Assembly (NCBI GenBank): GCA_003168375.1
Contig: PMSI01000002.1
Location: forward strand, 310,001 to 374,000
Source: Vulcanimicrobiota bacterium
GTDB taxonomy: Bacteria > Vulcanimicrobiota > Vulcanimicrobiia > Vulcanimicrobiales > Vulcanimicrobiaceae
Direction of reading: 5' to 3'
Length of the DNA stretch: 64,000 nucleotides
Of this stretch, positions 1 to 8,432 are shown in pieces (position 1 is the first letter of the stretch; every line of letters starts with the position of its first letter). The translations under genes and the position numbers were made by a program. The notes under the pieces are model-generated. The model was given only the letters and a program-made list of their open reading frames with translations, did not search any database and was not told where the DNA came from.

Positions 1-200
1 TCGTTCTCGCGCTCGACCGCCTCGTGCTCGACCGCCTCGCGCTCGCGCTGCGCGCGTGTCCCGCGCCGCGGCTTCGGCTCCATCGGTCCCGCGCCGCTCT
101 TCTGGCGCACGGCAAGCCACTGCTCGGCCCCGAGCCGCCCAATCGCCGGCGGCTGCTCCGCCTTCGAGCGTTTTTTCTTCTTCTTCTTCGGTTTCGTCAT
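1..200 (-). CDS. Lys-rich protein, N-terminal part only (runs off left edge)
   Basis: On the minus strand an ATG at 200-198 opens a frame that stays open to the window edge. The peptide starts MTKPKKKKKKRSKAEQPP and continues with an Arg/Glu-rich stretch containing the near-repeats EAVEHEAVERE. The six-lysine run is coded by AAG/AAA codons, which stand out in this GC-rich DNA. It is divergent from the ABC ATPase 47 bp away, so the two genes would share a short promoter region. I do not recognise the family. The basic start fits a nucleic-acid-binding or ribosome-associated tail, but that is a guess. No strong ribosome binding site is visible before the ATG, and the rest of the gene lies outside the window. 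Confidence 0.5.
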   Translation of the reverse strand, partial: MTKPKKKKKKRSKAEQPPAIGRLGAEQWLAVRQKSGAGPMEPKPRRGTRAQREREAVEHEAVEREN

Positions 201-247
201 CACGCGCCGGGAGTCAACTTCGTGCAGCAGCGCGAAGCGTCCCGGCG

Positions 248-1282
248 ATGCCGATCATCGAGACGCGCGATCTCCGCAAGGTGTTCCGCTCGCTCGTCCG
301 CCACCCCGGGGTGGCGGGGACGCTGCGCACGCTCTTCTCGCGCGAGTACGAGGACAAGGTCGCGGTCGAGGGGATCACGATGGCGCTCGACGAGGGCGAG
401 CTGGTCGGGTACATCGGGCCGAACGGCGCCGGCAAGTCGACGACGATCAAGATGCTGACCGGGATCCTCGTGCCGACGTCGGGGAGCGTGCGCGTCGCGG
501 GGCTCGTACCGTTCGAGCAGCGCCAGCGCAACGCGCGCCACATCGGCGTCGTGTTCGGTCAGCGCTCGCAGCTCTACTGGGACTTGCCGCTGATCGAGAC
601 GTTCGAGCTGCTGCGCGCGATCTACGGGATCCCGGCTCAGCGCTATCAGGCCAACCTCGACCACTTCACCGACGTGCTCGACATGGGGCCGTTCCTGCGG
701 ACGCCCGTTCGCCAGCTCTCACTCGGCCAGCGGATGCGCGGCGACTTCGCCGCCGCGATGCTGCACGATCCGCACGTCGTCTTCCTCGACGAGCCGACGA
801 TCGGGCTCGACGTCGTCGCGAAGGAAGCGATCCGTGAGTTTGTCGCGCGCGTCAACCGTGAGCGCGGGACGACCTTCATCCTCACCACCCACGACTTGGC
901 CGATGTCGAGCGGCTGTGCCGGCGGATCGTGCTGATCGACCGCGGCACACTGGTGTACGACGGCGAGATCGACGCGCTGCGCGACCGCTACGGGACGCAC
1001 CGCACGCTGGTCGTCACGCTGTGCGATCCCGAACCGGTCGACGCGATCGAGGTGGAAGGCGCGGAGGTCGAGTCGCGCGAGGGCGACGTCTGGCGCCTGC
1101 GCTTCGACCGCCGCACGGTCTCCGCCGAAGTGGTGATCCGCCGCGTCGCCGACCGCTACTGCGTGAGCGACCTCTCGATCGAGGAGCCGGCGCTCGAGTC
1201 GATCATTCGCCGCATCTACCTCGAAGGGTACAGTGACGCACCGGCTTCGCCCGCCGGCGAAGCCACTACGGCACCCGCGTGA
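248..1282 (+). CDS. ABC-2/DUF990-type exporter, ATP-binding subunit
   Basis: A 344-residue ABC ATPase that should power export across the inner membrane. Walker A is GPNGAGKST, the signature reads LSLGQRMRGDFAAAML, Walker B is VVFLDEPTIGLD, and the H-loop is TTHDLADVERL. The N-terminus (IETRDLRKVFRS) and the extra helix before the ATP-binding core are typical of COG4586 ATPases, which partner two DUF990-type permeases. The ATG at 248 is chosen because the ABC fold starts there; the open frame extends upstream but that part overlaps the divergent gene's start region and is low complexity. One permease follows at 1842 and the probable second is at 15668. The 3' end overlaps the convergent 1266-1841 gene by 17 bp. 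The substrate cannot be read from sequence. Confidence 0.9.
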   Translation: MPIIETRDLRKVFRSLVRHPGVAGTLRTLFSREYEDKVAVEGITMALDEGELVGYIGPNGAGKSTTIKMLTGILVPTSGSVRVAGLVPFEQRQRNARHIGVVFGQRSQLYWDLPLIETFELLRAIYGIPAQRYQANLDHFTDVLDMGPFLRTPVRQLSLGQRMRGDFAAAMLHDPHVVFLDEPTIGLDVVAKEAIREFVARVNRERGTTFILTTHDLADVERLCRRIVLIDRGTLVYDGEIDALRDRYGTHRTLVVTLCDPEPVDAIEVEGAEVESREGDVWRLRFDRRTVSAEVVIRRVADRYCVSDLSIEEPALESIIRRIYLEGYSDAPASPAGEATTAPA

Positions 1283-1841
1283 TCAGCTGTGGATGGGCGT
1301 TGATCCCGAGCACGCCGATCGAGGACTGATGATCCGTGCCGTCGCTGTGATAGACGAGGACCAACTGCGAGCCGCCCGCGAGCACCGCTGGTACCTCGAC
1401 GTTGAGCGCGCCGTTCCCGGCGCCGTCGGCGGTGAAGTTGTTGGTCGCGCCGACGATGTCGAGCGGCGTGAAAACGGCTCCGGTACGCCCGGCGAGCTGG
1501 CGCACGAACAGGCTGTACCGCGCGTTCGGCAGCAGCCCGCGGAACGAGGCCTTGACCCGCTGGCCGCCCTGCGAGCCCGGCTCGAACGTGGCCGTTCCGG
1601 TGGCGGTCCGCCACACGCCGAGCCCGGCCTTGATCGACTCGCCGTGCGCGTTGACCAGCGGTGCGGCGTCAGAGTCGTTGTCGCCCGGCGGACGCAGACC
1701 CCAGGCGTGCGGGTTCTCCCCGGTCTGCGCTTGCGCGCTGCTGTCGCGAACGAAGACCTGCGGCGGCTGAGCGGTATTCGCGGCGGTCACGGGCTGGAAC
1801 GTCGCGCCGGCGAGCGCGACGAGGACGGCGGCTGCTAGCAT
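1266..1841 (-). CDS. Secreted protein, CHRD-like/unknown
   Basis: A 191-residue protein with an N-terminal hydrophobic segment (LAAAVLVALAGATFQP) that looks like a signal peptide. The mature part has regular beta-strand-like blocks (GTATFEPGSQGGQRVKASF, RYSLFVRQLAG, GALNVEVPAVL, QLVLVYHSDG). This pattern recalls CHRD or Cu/Zn-SOD-like immunoglobulin folds, and a similar small secreted protein occurs at 10779. No catalytic motif is visible. The gene is inserted antiparallel between the exporter ATPase and its permease. Its ATG (1841-1839) abuts the permease ATG (1842-1844) as CATATG, so one of the two start calls may be wrong. Function unknown. Confidence 0.7.
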   Translation of the reverse strand: MLAAAVLVALAGATFQPVTAANTAQPPQVFVRDSSAQAQTGENPHAWGLRPPGDNDSDAAPLVNAHGESIKAGLGVWRTATGTATFEPGSQGGQRVKASFRGLLPNARYSLFVRQLAGRTGAVFTPLDIVGATNNFTADGAGNGALNVEVPAVLAGGSQLVLVYHSDGTDHQSSIGVLGINAHPQLITRVP

Positions 1842-2675
1842 ATGTCCTTAGTACGTACCGAGCCCGCCCCGCGTTCCCTCCGGGAGATCCTGGCCCCGTA
1901 CGTCGCCTTCGCCGCGAAAGCGTTCTCGCGCGAGGCGACCTACCGGATGGAGGTCTTCACCAACGTCGGCTCGCTGCTGGTGCGGCTGTACTTGATGAAA
2001 GCCGTCTGGACCGCGCTCTACGCGCAGAACGTCGCTCCGGCCGGTGTCCCGCTGCACGCGATCCTTACGTACACGACCGTCGCTCTCCTGATGTCGCTGG
2101 TGCTCGAGATCGACGGGACGCGCGCGATCCGCGACAAGATCCGCGAGGGCACGATCGCGACCGACCTGATGAAGCCGATCAGTCTGCCGCTCTACTTCTT
2201 CAGCGACGGCGTCGGGATGACGCTGTTGCACGCGGTCCTGATCGTGCCCGCGCTGCTGATGTCGCTGCTGCTGGTGCGGATCGACGTGCCGCCGCTGCAC
2301 GTGCTCGCCGCGTTCGCGCTGAGCTTTCTGCTCGGCTACTTGGTCAACTTCTTCCTGAACTTCCTGATGAATTGCATCGCGTTCTGGACGCTCGAGACGT
2401 TCGCGATGCAGCTGATGGTGCGCTGGGTCAGCGACCTGCTGAGCGGACAGATCGTTCCGCTGATCTTCTTCCCCGGCATCCTGCAGAAGATCGTGCTGGC
2501 GCTCCCGTTCGCCGCGATCTACTCGACGCCGCTGCTGATCTACCTCGGGCGCATCCCGCCGTCGGGCTACCTCGCCGCATTTGCCACGCAAGTCGGCTGG
2601 TGCATCGCCTTCGCGCTGCTCTCGGCCGTCGTCTGGCGCGCCGCCCAACGCCGCATCGTCGTCCAAGGCGGCTAG
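1842..2675 (+). CDS. ABC-2 family (DUF990-type) permease
   Basis: A 277-residue integral membrane protein with about six hydrophobic spans. The order REILAPYVAFAAKAFSREATYRMEVF, then LLVRLYLMKAVWTALY, is the usual opening of COG4587/COG3694 permeases that work with COG4586 ATPases. The region IRDKIREGTIATDLMKPISLPLYFF is the cytosolic loop conserved in this group. It pairs with the ATPase at 248-1282; a second, different permease of the same class is at 15668-16465. The start codon touches the divergent gene's start, leaving no room for a promoter outside coding DNA. The start could lie a few codons downstream. Confidence 0.85.
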   Translation: MSLVRTEPAPRSLREILAPYVAFAAKAFSREATYRMEVFTNVGSLLVRLYLMKAVWTALYAQNVAPAGVPLHAILTYTTVALLMSLVLEIDGTRAIRDKIREGTIATDLMKPISLPLYFFSDGVGMTLLHAVLIVPALLMSLLLVRIDVPPLHVLAAFALSFLLGYLVNFFLNFLMNCIAFWTLETFAMQLMVRWVSDLLSGQIVPLIFFPGILQKIVLALPFAAIYSTPLLIYLGRIPPSGYLAAFATQVGWCIAFALLSAVVWRAAQRRIVVQGG

Positions 2676-2696
2676 CCCGCTCGATGTCACCCTGAC

Positions 2697-2717
2697 CCTT
2701 CGACAGGCTCAGGATGA
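2697..2717. repeat. Dispersed intergenic repeat, copy 1
   Basis: The sequence CCTTCGACAGGCTCAGGATG(A) lies between the permease and the DUF2283 gene. It matches, with one substitution, the copy at 40176-40196. This motif is widely seen as an intergenic repeat in unrelated bacteria; when read through on the other strand it encodes HPEPVEG, a known hallmark of mis-annotated start sites. The flanking CCTGA...TCAGG gives a partial palindrome. Confidence 0.75.
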
Positions 2718-2726
2718 CTCGAAGGA

Positions 2727-2990
2727 TCAGGCTGCGTCGAGCAGCCGCGAGAGGTCGCGCGGAAACGCCAAATCTCGTTGATGCGCGTAGGCGGCTGCCG
2801 CAGCGAGCGTTGCGCTATCGACATCGAGCAGCTCGATTGCGACGACATCACCGTGCGAATCGATGCCCGCTGTCGCGCCCGGGGCGATGCGATGATCCTC
2901 CTTGATGAGATCAGCATCGGCGAGCCGCCGATAGCGCACGAGAACCACACCGGCTTCGAGGTCGGCCGAGATGTAAATTGGAGCCATCAT
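2727..2990 (-). CDS. DUF2283-domain protein, probable antitoxin-like partner
   Basis: An 86-87 residue protein with the DUF2283 pattern: IYISADLEAGVVLVRYRR at the start, a Gly/Asp-containing centre (ATAGIDSHGDVVAIELLDV), then a short acidic/Ala-rich tail. DUF2283 proteins are commonly found next to DUF4258 proteins in arrangements resembling toxin-antitoxin pairs. Here the DUF4258 gene lies immediately upstream, and its TGA overlaps this gene's first ATG (ATGA at 2987-2990). A second ATG follows directly at 2987. The pair sits alone between the permease and an OmpA-like lipoprotein. Antitoxin function is inferred from context, not shown. Confidence 0.7.
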   Translation of the reverse strand: MMAPIYISADLEAGVVLVRYRRLADADLIKEDHRIAPGATAGIDSHGDVVAIELLDVDSATLAAAAAYAHQRDLAFPRDLSRLLDAA

Positions 2991-3229
2991 TTCAGTGCTC
3001 TTACGAGAGCGACGGTGATCACGAAGGTTCGCTCCTTGGCGGTCACAACGTAGAATAGTGTGCCGTCAGCAGTACGGCCATAGGATTCGACCGCGCCTCG
3101 CTGGTTCCCCGGAAACTCGTAGTCGGGCGCCGCAAGCGTAGCCAGGACATCAGCGACGGTCACTCCACGTTCCGGCATGCTTTCCGTCATCGCATGCTGG
3201 CTGAATCGAACCCGGCGACGATTCCCCAT
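2987..3229 (-). CDS. DUF4258-domain protein, probable toxin-like partner
   Basis: An 80-residue protein starting MGNRRRVRFSQHAMTESM. The HA..RM-like helix followed by VTVADVLATLAAPDYEFPG and the strands ESYGRTADGTLFYVVTA and TFVITVALV match DUF4258, a small RelE/BrnT-like fold often paired with DUF2283. The frame is open further upstream, but the ATG at 3229 matches the domain start, so the longer N-terminus is rejected. It is translationally coupled to the downstream DUF2283 gene. The order toxin-like then antitoxin-like is common for this pair. An RNase-like activity is possible but unproven. Confidence 0.7.
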   Translation of the reverse strand: MGNRRRVRFSQHAMTESMPERGVTVADVLATLAAPDYEFPGNQRGAVESYGRTADGTLFYVVTAKERTFVITVALVRALK

Positions 3230-3364
3230 GACACCATCGTCGCATGCCGTTGTGCCAGACGGCTGGCACGCCCGAGACCCCTCATTCGGTAGCCGAAACG
3301 CACAAGGCGACCGAGCGGGGCCGCGCGAACCGGCAGGCAAGCGGGTTAACTGTGGGGACGAGAC

Positions 3365-5716
3365 GTGATTCTTTCGCGACGTTTTCTTGCGCCGATCGTG
3401 CTGTGTGCTCTCGTGGCCGTCGCCGCGTGCTCCAAGCAACAGTCGCAGACGACGGCGCCGTCGCCGTCACCGTCGGCGACCGCTGAACTGACCGCGGCGC
3501 CTTCGGCGTCGCCGGGCCTCGACGCGAGCGCCGCGCCGGGGAGCAGCGCCGCGGCATCGGCCGGTCCGACAGCCGAGCCGACCCCCACGCCGACGGCCTC
3601 CCCGGTCGCAAACTTGCTGTCCGTGCAGAACGGCACCGTGCTGCGCGCATATCCCGCGGCTGCCGACAACCCGGGGGCGATCGCGCTCGCGGGATTCTCG
3701 GCCGGCGCACAGGCCGCCGGCCCGTGGGTGTTCGTCTACGAGTTCCCGGGCGTCACGACGCTGACGAGCCTCAGCGCGGAAGTCCCGATGAAGAGCGACA
3801 CCGGGCAAGGCTCGACGGTGACCTTCGCGCTCTCGACGACGAGCGCCACGGCCGGTTTCTCCGACGTGGGCACGGTTTCGTCGGTCGCGAGTCCCCAACC
3901 ACAATCGATAGCGCTGAGCAACCAGCGCGCGCGCTGGGTGCGCGTTACTGCCAACCGTACCGGGACCGCGCAGCCGTTCGCGTCGATCGGAGCGTACGGC
4001 ACGATCGCCCCGCCGCCCGCGAACGCCGTGGCCGGAACGTACGTGCAATACGAGAACCCGTACGATCAAGGCGCGTTCCGGCAAGCCCCGAACGAAACCG
4101 ATCCGTGGTATCTGCAAGTCGTGACCGCGGGCAACGGCGGGATCAACGGCGAGCAGTGCTTCAACGGTCATCTAGGGGCCGCATATCCCGGGACGTTCGA
4201 CGGCCGCACGTGGCAGTGGAAGCGCAGCGACAACAGCGGTGCGTTTGTCGTGAACGACGAAGGCACCCTGCTCGTCGGGACCCAGGGCCCTCTGACGTAC
4301 TGGGTGCGCACGCCGCAGCGACCGAAGTTCTGCGTCCCGCAAGTGGTGGGTTCCGGCGCGACCAACGTCCTCGTACTGGAAACGGGCAGCTTCAACGGGC
4401 TCTACCCGATCGACCCCGACAGCGTGAAGAGCTTCCCCAAGCTCCAGTTCACCCGGATCGGGGCGGGGATGGTCGACCAAACGCTGCTGAGCGCTGCCTC
4501 GACCGTCATCTTCAACGGTCTGTGCAACGCCGACGACCTGTTCTCGCCCGTTCAGAACGACATGATCGCGCAGTGGGTGCAAGCCGGCCACAAGCTCATG
4601 ATCTACGATGCCGACGAGTGCGGCCGCCCGACGCACTACTCGGTGCTGCCGTATCAGTTCACCAGCAACAATCCGGGCGCGCACGGCGCGAAGGGCGATC
4701 GGCTGATCTTGGTCGAGGACGATTCGCTCGGCACCTCCGACAAGACCGATAAGGCGCACTTCTTCGACCCGCTCGTCTACGCGAAGAACCCGAACCAGCT
4801 CGGCGACGCGAACACCGTCACCACGCAGGACCCGCACTGGTGCGGCCACCTCTTCGGCACCAACGTCAACCACGTCAACGGCTTCATGCAGATGTACGCG
4901 CCGTACGGAAAGGGCCTGATCGTCTACGACGGGTTCGACCAAGACGACGGCCGCGTGCCGTCGTATCAGCGCGTGCGCCAGCTGGAGCTCGCGCAGCCGG
5001 TGCCGCCAGATCTGCCGTGCACGCAGAAGGCGTCGCTGGCGTTCGTCATCCAGCCGAACCGCGACGCAAGCTTCGTGCCGGGGAAAGCCGCCACGCCGAA
5101 GTTCGCGATGGAACTGCTCGCCAACCAAGGTTGGAAGGGTCACATCACGATGACGACGAGCGGCGACTTCCGCGCCGCTGTCACGCCCAGCTCGTTCGAC
5201 GTGAACGGAACGACCGAGGCGCTCGCGGTCGCGGTCACGATACCGGCGAGCGCCAAGCCCGGCACCTACGCGATCATCGTCAACGGCGACGGCGGGAACG
5301 GCCAGACGGCGCAAGCGACGATCCAGCTCCACGCCGCGATCCCCCTCGTCAAGCAGATCAAGTCGCAGCGGCGCATTCGGATCTATGGTATCCACTTCGA
5401 CGTCGACAAGGCGACGATCAAGCCGCAGTCGGAACCGGTGATCGCGCAGATCGCCCAAGTGATGCAGCAGAACAAGAGCTGGCGCTTCCGCGTCGAGGGC
5501 CACACCGATTCCGACGGCGGCTTGGCGCACAACCAGGTGCTCTCGCAGCACCGCGCCGAGTCGGTCGTCAACGATCTGGTCAAGCGCTATCACATCGCGA
5601 AGTCGCGCTTGGTCCCGGTCGGCTACGGCTACTCGAAGCCGGTCGCACCGAACACGACGTCGGCCGGAAAAGCGCTCAACCGCCGCGTGGAGCTGTTCCT
5701 GCTGAGCGGGCACTGA
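3365..5716 (+). CDS. OmpA-family peptidoglycan-binding lipoprotein
   Basis: A 783-residue exported lipoprotein. The start MILSRRFLAPIVLC leads to the lipobox AVAAC with Cys22, followed by a Ser/Pro/Ala-rich linker to about residue 75. A middle region (roughly 80-220) has beta-sandwich features reminiscent of discoidin/F5-8C domains, then a long region without a recognisable domain. The last ~110 residues form an OmpA C-like domain: FDVDKATIKPQSEPVIAQI, VEGHTDSDGG and NRRVELFLL. The HTDSDG and NRRVEL elements contact diaminopimelate in this family. The protein should sit in the outer membrane or periplasm and anchor it to peptidoglycan. It starts with GTG at 3365. The 3' end is convergent with 5726-8413, with only 9 bp between. 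Confidence 0.85.
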   Translation: MILSRRFLAPIVLCALVAVAACSKQQSQTTAPSPSPSATAELTAAPSASPGLDASAAPGSSAAASAGPTAEPTPTPTASPVANLLSVQNGTVLRAYPAAADNPGAIALAGFSAGAQAAGPWVFVYEFPGVTTLTSLSAEVPMKSDTGQGSTVTFALSTTSATAGFSDVGTVSSVASPQPQSIALSNQRARWVRVTANRTGTAQPFASIGAYGTIAPPPANAVAGTYVQYENPYDQGAFRQAPNETDPWYLQVVTAGNGGINGEQCFNGHLGAAYPGTFDGRTWQWKRSDNSGAFVVNDEGTLLVGTQGPLTYWVRTPQRPKFCVPQVVGSGATNVLVLETGSFNGLYPIDPDSVKSFPKLQFTRIGAGMVDQTLLSAASTVIFNGLCNADDLFSPVQNDMIAQWVQAGHKLMIYDADECGRPTHYSVLPYQFTSNNPGAHGAKGDRLILVEDDSLGTSDKTDKAHFFDPLVYAKNPNQLGDANTVTTQDPHWCGHLFGTNVNHVNGFMQMYAPYGKGLIVYDGFDQDDGRVPSYQRVRQLELAQPVPPDLPCTQKASLAFVIQPNRDASFVPGKAATPKFAMELLANQGWKGHITMTTSGDFRAAVTPSSFDVNGTTEALAVAVTIPASAKPGTYAIIVNGDGGNGQTAQATIQLHAAIPLVKQIKSQRRIRIYGIHFDVDKATIKPQSEPVIAQIAQVMQQNKSWRFRVEGHTDSDGGLAHNQVLSQHRAESVVNDLVKRYHIAKSRLVPVGYGYSKPVAPNTTSAGKALNRRVELFLLSGH

Positions 5717-5725
5717 CCCCGTGGA

Positions 5726-8413
5726 CTAGGAGAACGAGAAGTTGAAGGCCTTGTTGCAGGCGGCGCCGCCGGGCGCCATGGACTTGGTCTTCCACGACAG
5801 CCCGGGCGTGTTGTTGTAGAACGTAATGTCGAGCAGCGTGTAGATGAACGCTTGGAGCGTGCCGTCGATCCCGAAGCCGAAGGTCAACGACTCCAGATAG
5901 TTGCACAGCGCGGACTCCATGCACGTCGCGGTCCCGTTCGGCCCGCTGACGGGGGCGCCGCTCAGCGGCGCTTCGACGCCCATCGCGATGCACCGGAAGA
6001 AATCGCCGTAGAATTGGATCATCGCGTAGAGCGTAGCGTCGTCGTTGAGACGCGCCATCACGTACTCCGCTTCGCCCTGCCCGGCGCCGTCTTCCATGCG
6101 GCCGACGAGATCGCCGCTGGCTGGATCGAAGGCCCACCAGCCCGATCGCTGCGCGCCGTTGAGCGCGACCGCGTGCTGCGGAACGATCGCCACATCGTGC
6201 AGCGCCAGCGTGTCCGCCAGGTGCGCGCGGGCGTCAGGATCGAGAACGACTGTGCCGCTGCGGTCGCCGGAACCGGGGGCGATCACGACCGGCGCGACGC
6301 CGGCCGACCGCGCGGCATCGAACAGCGCGCGCGTCTCCCCCGGGCCGTTTTCGCCGATCACGTGGCGTTCGACGTTCGTATCGATCGCGCCGCGGACCGC
6401 GTTCGCGCGCAGCGCGCGTTGCGCGTCGCCGCCGGTCACCGCCATTCCGTTGTCGACGATGTCGAACTCGACGACCGCGCGCAGCGCGTTCCCGTCGGTG
6501 CGCAACGCCTTGCGCACCAGCGTGATCGTCGGCCGTTCGTAGACGAAGTGACTGCCCGGCGCGAGCGTCTGGGCGATCCGCGCGCGCGCCTGCGCGTCGC
6601 CGACCGTGTAGCGCATCGCCTCGATCGGGAACGGCTCGGCGCCGGCCGCCGGCGGCGGCGGAAAGTTCCCCTTGCGGTGTTCGGTGCTCCACACGATCAG
6701 CGGCTTCGCGCTTTTCAGGTTGTCGATCTCGTGCCGGTCGACGAACGCCGCATCGTAGTCGGCCGACGTGACCAGGACGGTGATCGAGACGGTTGCCGCG
6801 GCGGCGACGCTGCGCGCGTCGCCGGCCGACCGGCGGTACAGCGTACGGCGATAGACCCGAGTCTCTTCCCCGGGGATCGCGACGGCGATCTCCATGCGCA
6901 CCGCATCGAGGTCGGCGAGCGGGATCGCGCCGGAACTGGTGTTCTGCCCGGCGATTGTCGCGGTCGCCGTGACGTCCTTGACGCCGGCAAGATCTTTGAT
7001 CTTCGCTTCGCGATTCGCGATACCGACCGCGATCGGCGTCGCCGCGACGTCGGCGACGTGCTTGGTGACGTCGATCGCCGGGGTCGCGCCGCGCGCGCCG
7101 CCCCGATCCACGAAGACGCGTAGCGCGAGCGTCGCGAACGCATCCTCGGGAAGGGCGGCGGTCGTCGACACCATCGATCCCACATGCGTGCCCCGCACCG
7201 TTGCCGGCAGCGCGGGATCGAGATCGACCCAGGCGCCGTTCGCCTGCGCCTGGAGCCAGTAGTGCGTGCGCAGAGCGGCGCGGCGCGCCGCGGTCGGATC
7301 GCCGCCGACCTTCGTCCCGGCCGCGGCGACACGCGCGAGGAGGTCGTCGACGACCGTCCCGGCACTCGCAGCGGCGCCGTCGATCGCGCGGTCTTGAGCC
7401 GCTCGCACTTTCGCGGTTGTGGCTTTCGCTTGATCGTCGATCGCTCCGGCAACGTTGTCGCCCGGGTCCGGCGGCGGTACCGGCGCGTGCAAGAGCGCGT
7501 CGATCTCGGCGTCGGCGAGCGTCGCGCGTACGAAGCGCACCGGCACGTTCTGCGCGCCGAGCAGGGCGGCGAGCAGCAGCGCCTTGTCGGCGCTGCTCCC
7601 CGAACGCGCCATCATCGTCCCGAACGGGCCGCGCATCGCGCCGGCATAGGGTTCGGTGGCGATGGAATCGCGCACGTACGCGTACGCGGCATCGACCGAG
7701 GCGAGCGATGTCGCCCGATCGCGGATACGCGCGTCGTCGTGCGGAACCTTCGCGTCGAGCTCGTCGAGCCGAGCGAAGAACGCGGCGATACCAGGATCGG
7801 TCGTGCAGCCGGCGACCGGCGGCGCGGTCGGCTTCGGCGTCGCGTTGGCCGCCGCGTTGCCGCCGCCGCCGAGCATCCCGCCTATGCTCCCACCCACTTG
7901 ATTTGCGCTGCTCGCGCCGGGCGCGTTGCCCTCGATGCCCGCCAGCGGGTTGACCGTCGGATCGGGGCACGGAGCGCCTCCGGCGAGCGGCGCCGCCGCA
8001 GGTGCTTCGAACGCGACGATCGTCGGCAGCCCGCGGCTCCCAGCTTCGTACGCAGCCACCTGCGTGCAGCCGAGCGCGGCGAGGGCCAACAACGCCAGCA
8101 TGCCGGCGCGGCGCGGTTTGCGCGCGATCAACGCGCCGATCGTGAGCGACAGCGCCGCCAGGACCGCGAGCGGCAAGATCCCCTGACCGTCGAGATAGGC
8201 CGCGCGCAGCCAATACGGCAACCCGGGGAAGGGCGCGCCGTCGAGCGCAGCAGCGAAGCCGCCGCCCCGCGCGGTCACGACCACCGAAGCGCCGTAGACG
8301 AAGACGAGGACTGCCACGAGTTTCGCGAAGAGCGGCAGCCGCGAGCGTACGAGCTCGACGGCCGCCGCGAGGCACACCAGCGCGACGGCGACGACGATAG
8401 CCGACTCGATCAT
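5726..8413 (-). CDS. Membrane protein with Cys-less transglutaminase-like domain
   Basis: An 895-residue protein. The first ~120 residues contain about four hydrophobic spans, followed by a Pro/Gly/Ala linker and a transglutaminase-like region (about 210-400). There RSGSSADKALLLAALL corresponds to the family motif G.C.d.A.l..aLL, and THYWLQAQANGAWVDLDPALP corresponds to the His-Asp part. The position of the catalytic Cys is Ser274, while His384 and Asp397/399 remain. The C-terminal ~490 residues are beta-rich and unassigned. The domain is probably periplasmic and may act as a binding or scaffold module rather than an enzyme. Its stop is 9 bp from the OmpA lipoprotein's stop; a lipoprotein gene lies upstream. 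Confidence 0.7.
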   Translation of the reverse strand: MIESAIVVAVALVCLAAAVELVRSRLPLFAKLVAVLVFVYGASVVVTARGGGFAAALDGAPFPGLPYWLRAAYLDGQGILPLAVLAALSLTIGALIARKPRRAGMLALLALAALGCTQVAAYEAGSRGLPTIVAFEAPAAAPLAGGAPCPDPTVNPLAGIEGNAPGASSANQVGGSIGGMLGGGGNAAANATPKPTAPPVAGCTTDPGIAAFFARLDELDAKVPHDDARIRDRATSLASVDAAYAYVRDSIATEPYAGAMRGPFGTMMARSGSSADKALLLAALLGAQNVPVRFVRATLADAEIDALLHAPVPPPDPGDNVAGAIDDQAKATTAKVRAAQDRAIDGAAASAGTVVDDLLARVAAAGTKVGGDPTAARRAALRTHYWLQAQANGAWVDLDPALPATVRGTHVGSMVSTTAALPEDAFATLALRVFVDRGGARGATPAIDVTKHVADVAATPIAVGIANREAKIKDLAGVKDVTATATIAGQNTSSGAIPLADLDAVRMEIAVAIPGEETRVYRRTLYRRSAGDARSVAAAATVSITVLVTSADYDAAFVDRHEIDNLKSAKPLIVWSTEHRKGNFPPPPAAGAEPFPIEAMRYTVGDAQARARIAQTLAPGSHFVYERPTITLVRKALRTDGNALRAVVEFDIVDNGMAVTGGDAQRALRANAVRGAIDTNVERHVIGENGPGETRALFDAARSAGVAPVVIAPGSGDRSGTVVLDPDARAHLADTLALHDVAIVPQHAVALNGAQRSGWWAFDPASGDLVGRMEDGAGQGEAEYVMARLNDDATLYAMIQFYGDFFRCIAMGVEAPLSGAPVSGPNGTATCMESALCNYLESLTFGFGIDGTLQAFIYTLLDITFYNNTPGLSWKTKSMAPGGAACNKAFNFSFS

Positions 8414-8432
8414 CTCTTTGCGGGCGCGAGCG

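Noticed and set aside
6234-8375. Long Arg-rich frame in the membrane-protein gene
   Set aside because: A frame shadow of the 5726-8413 gene; no domain or signal.
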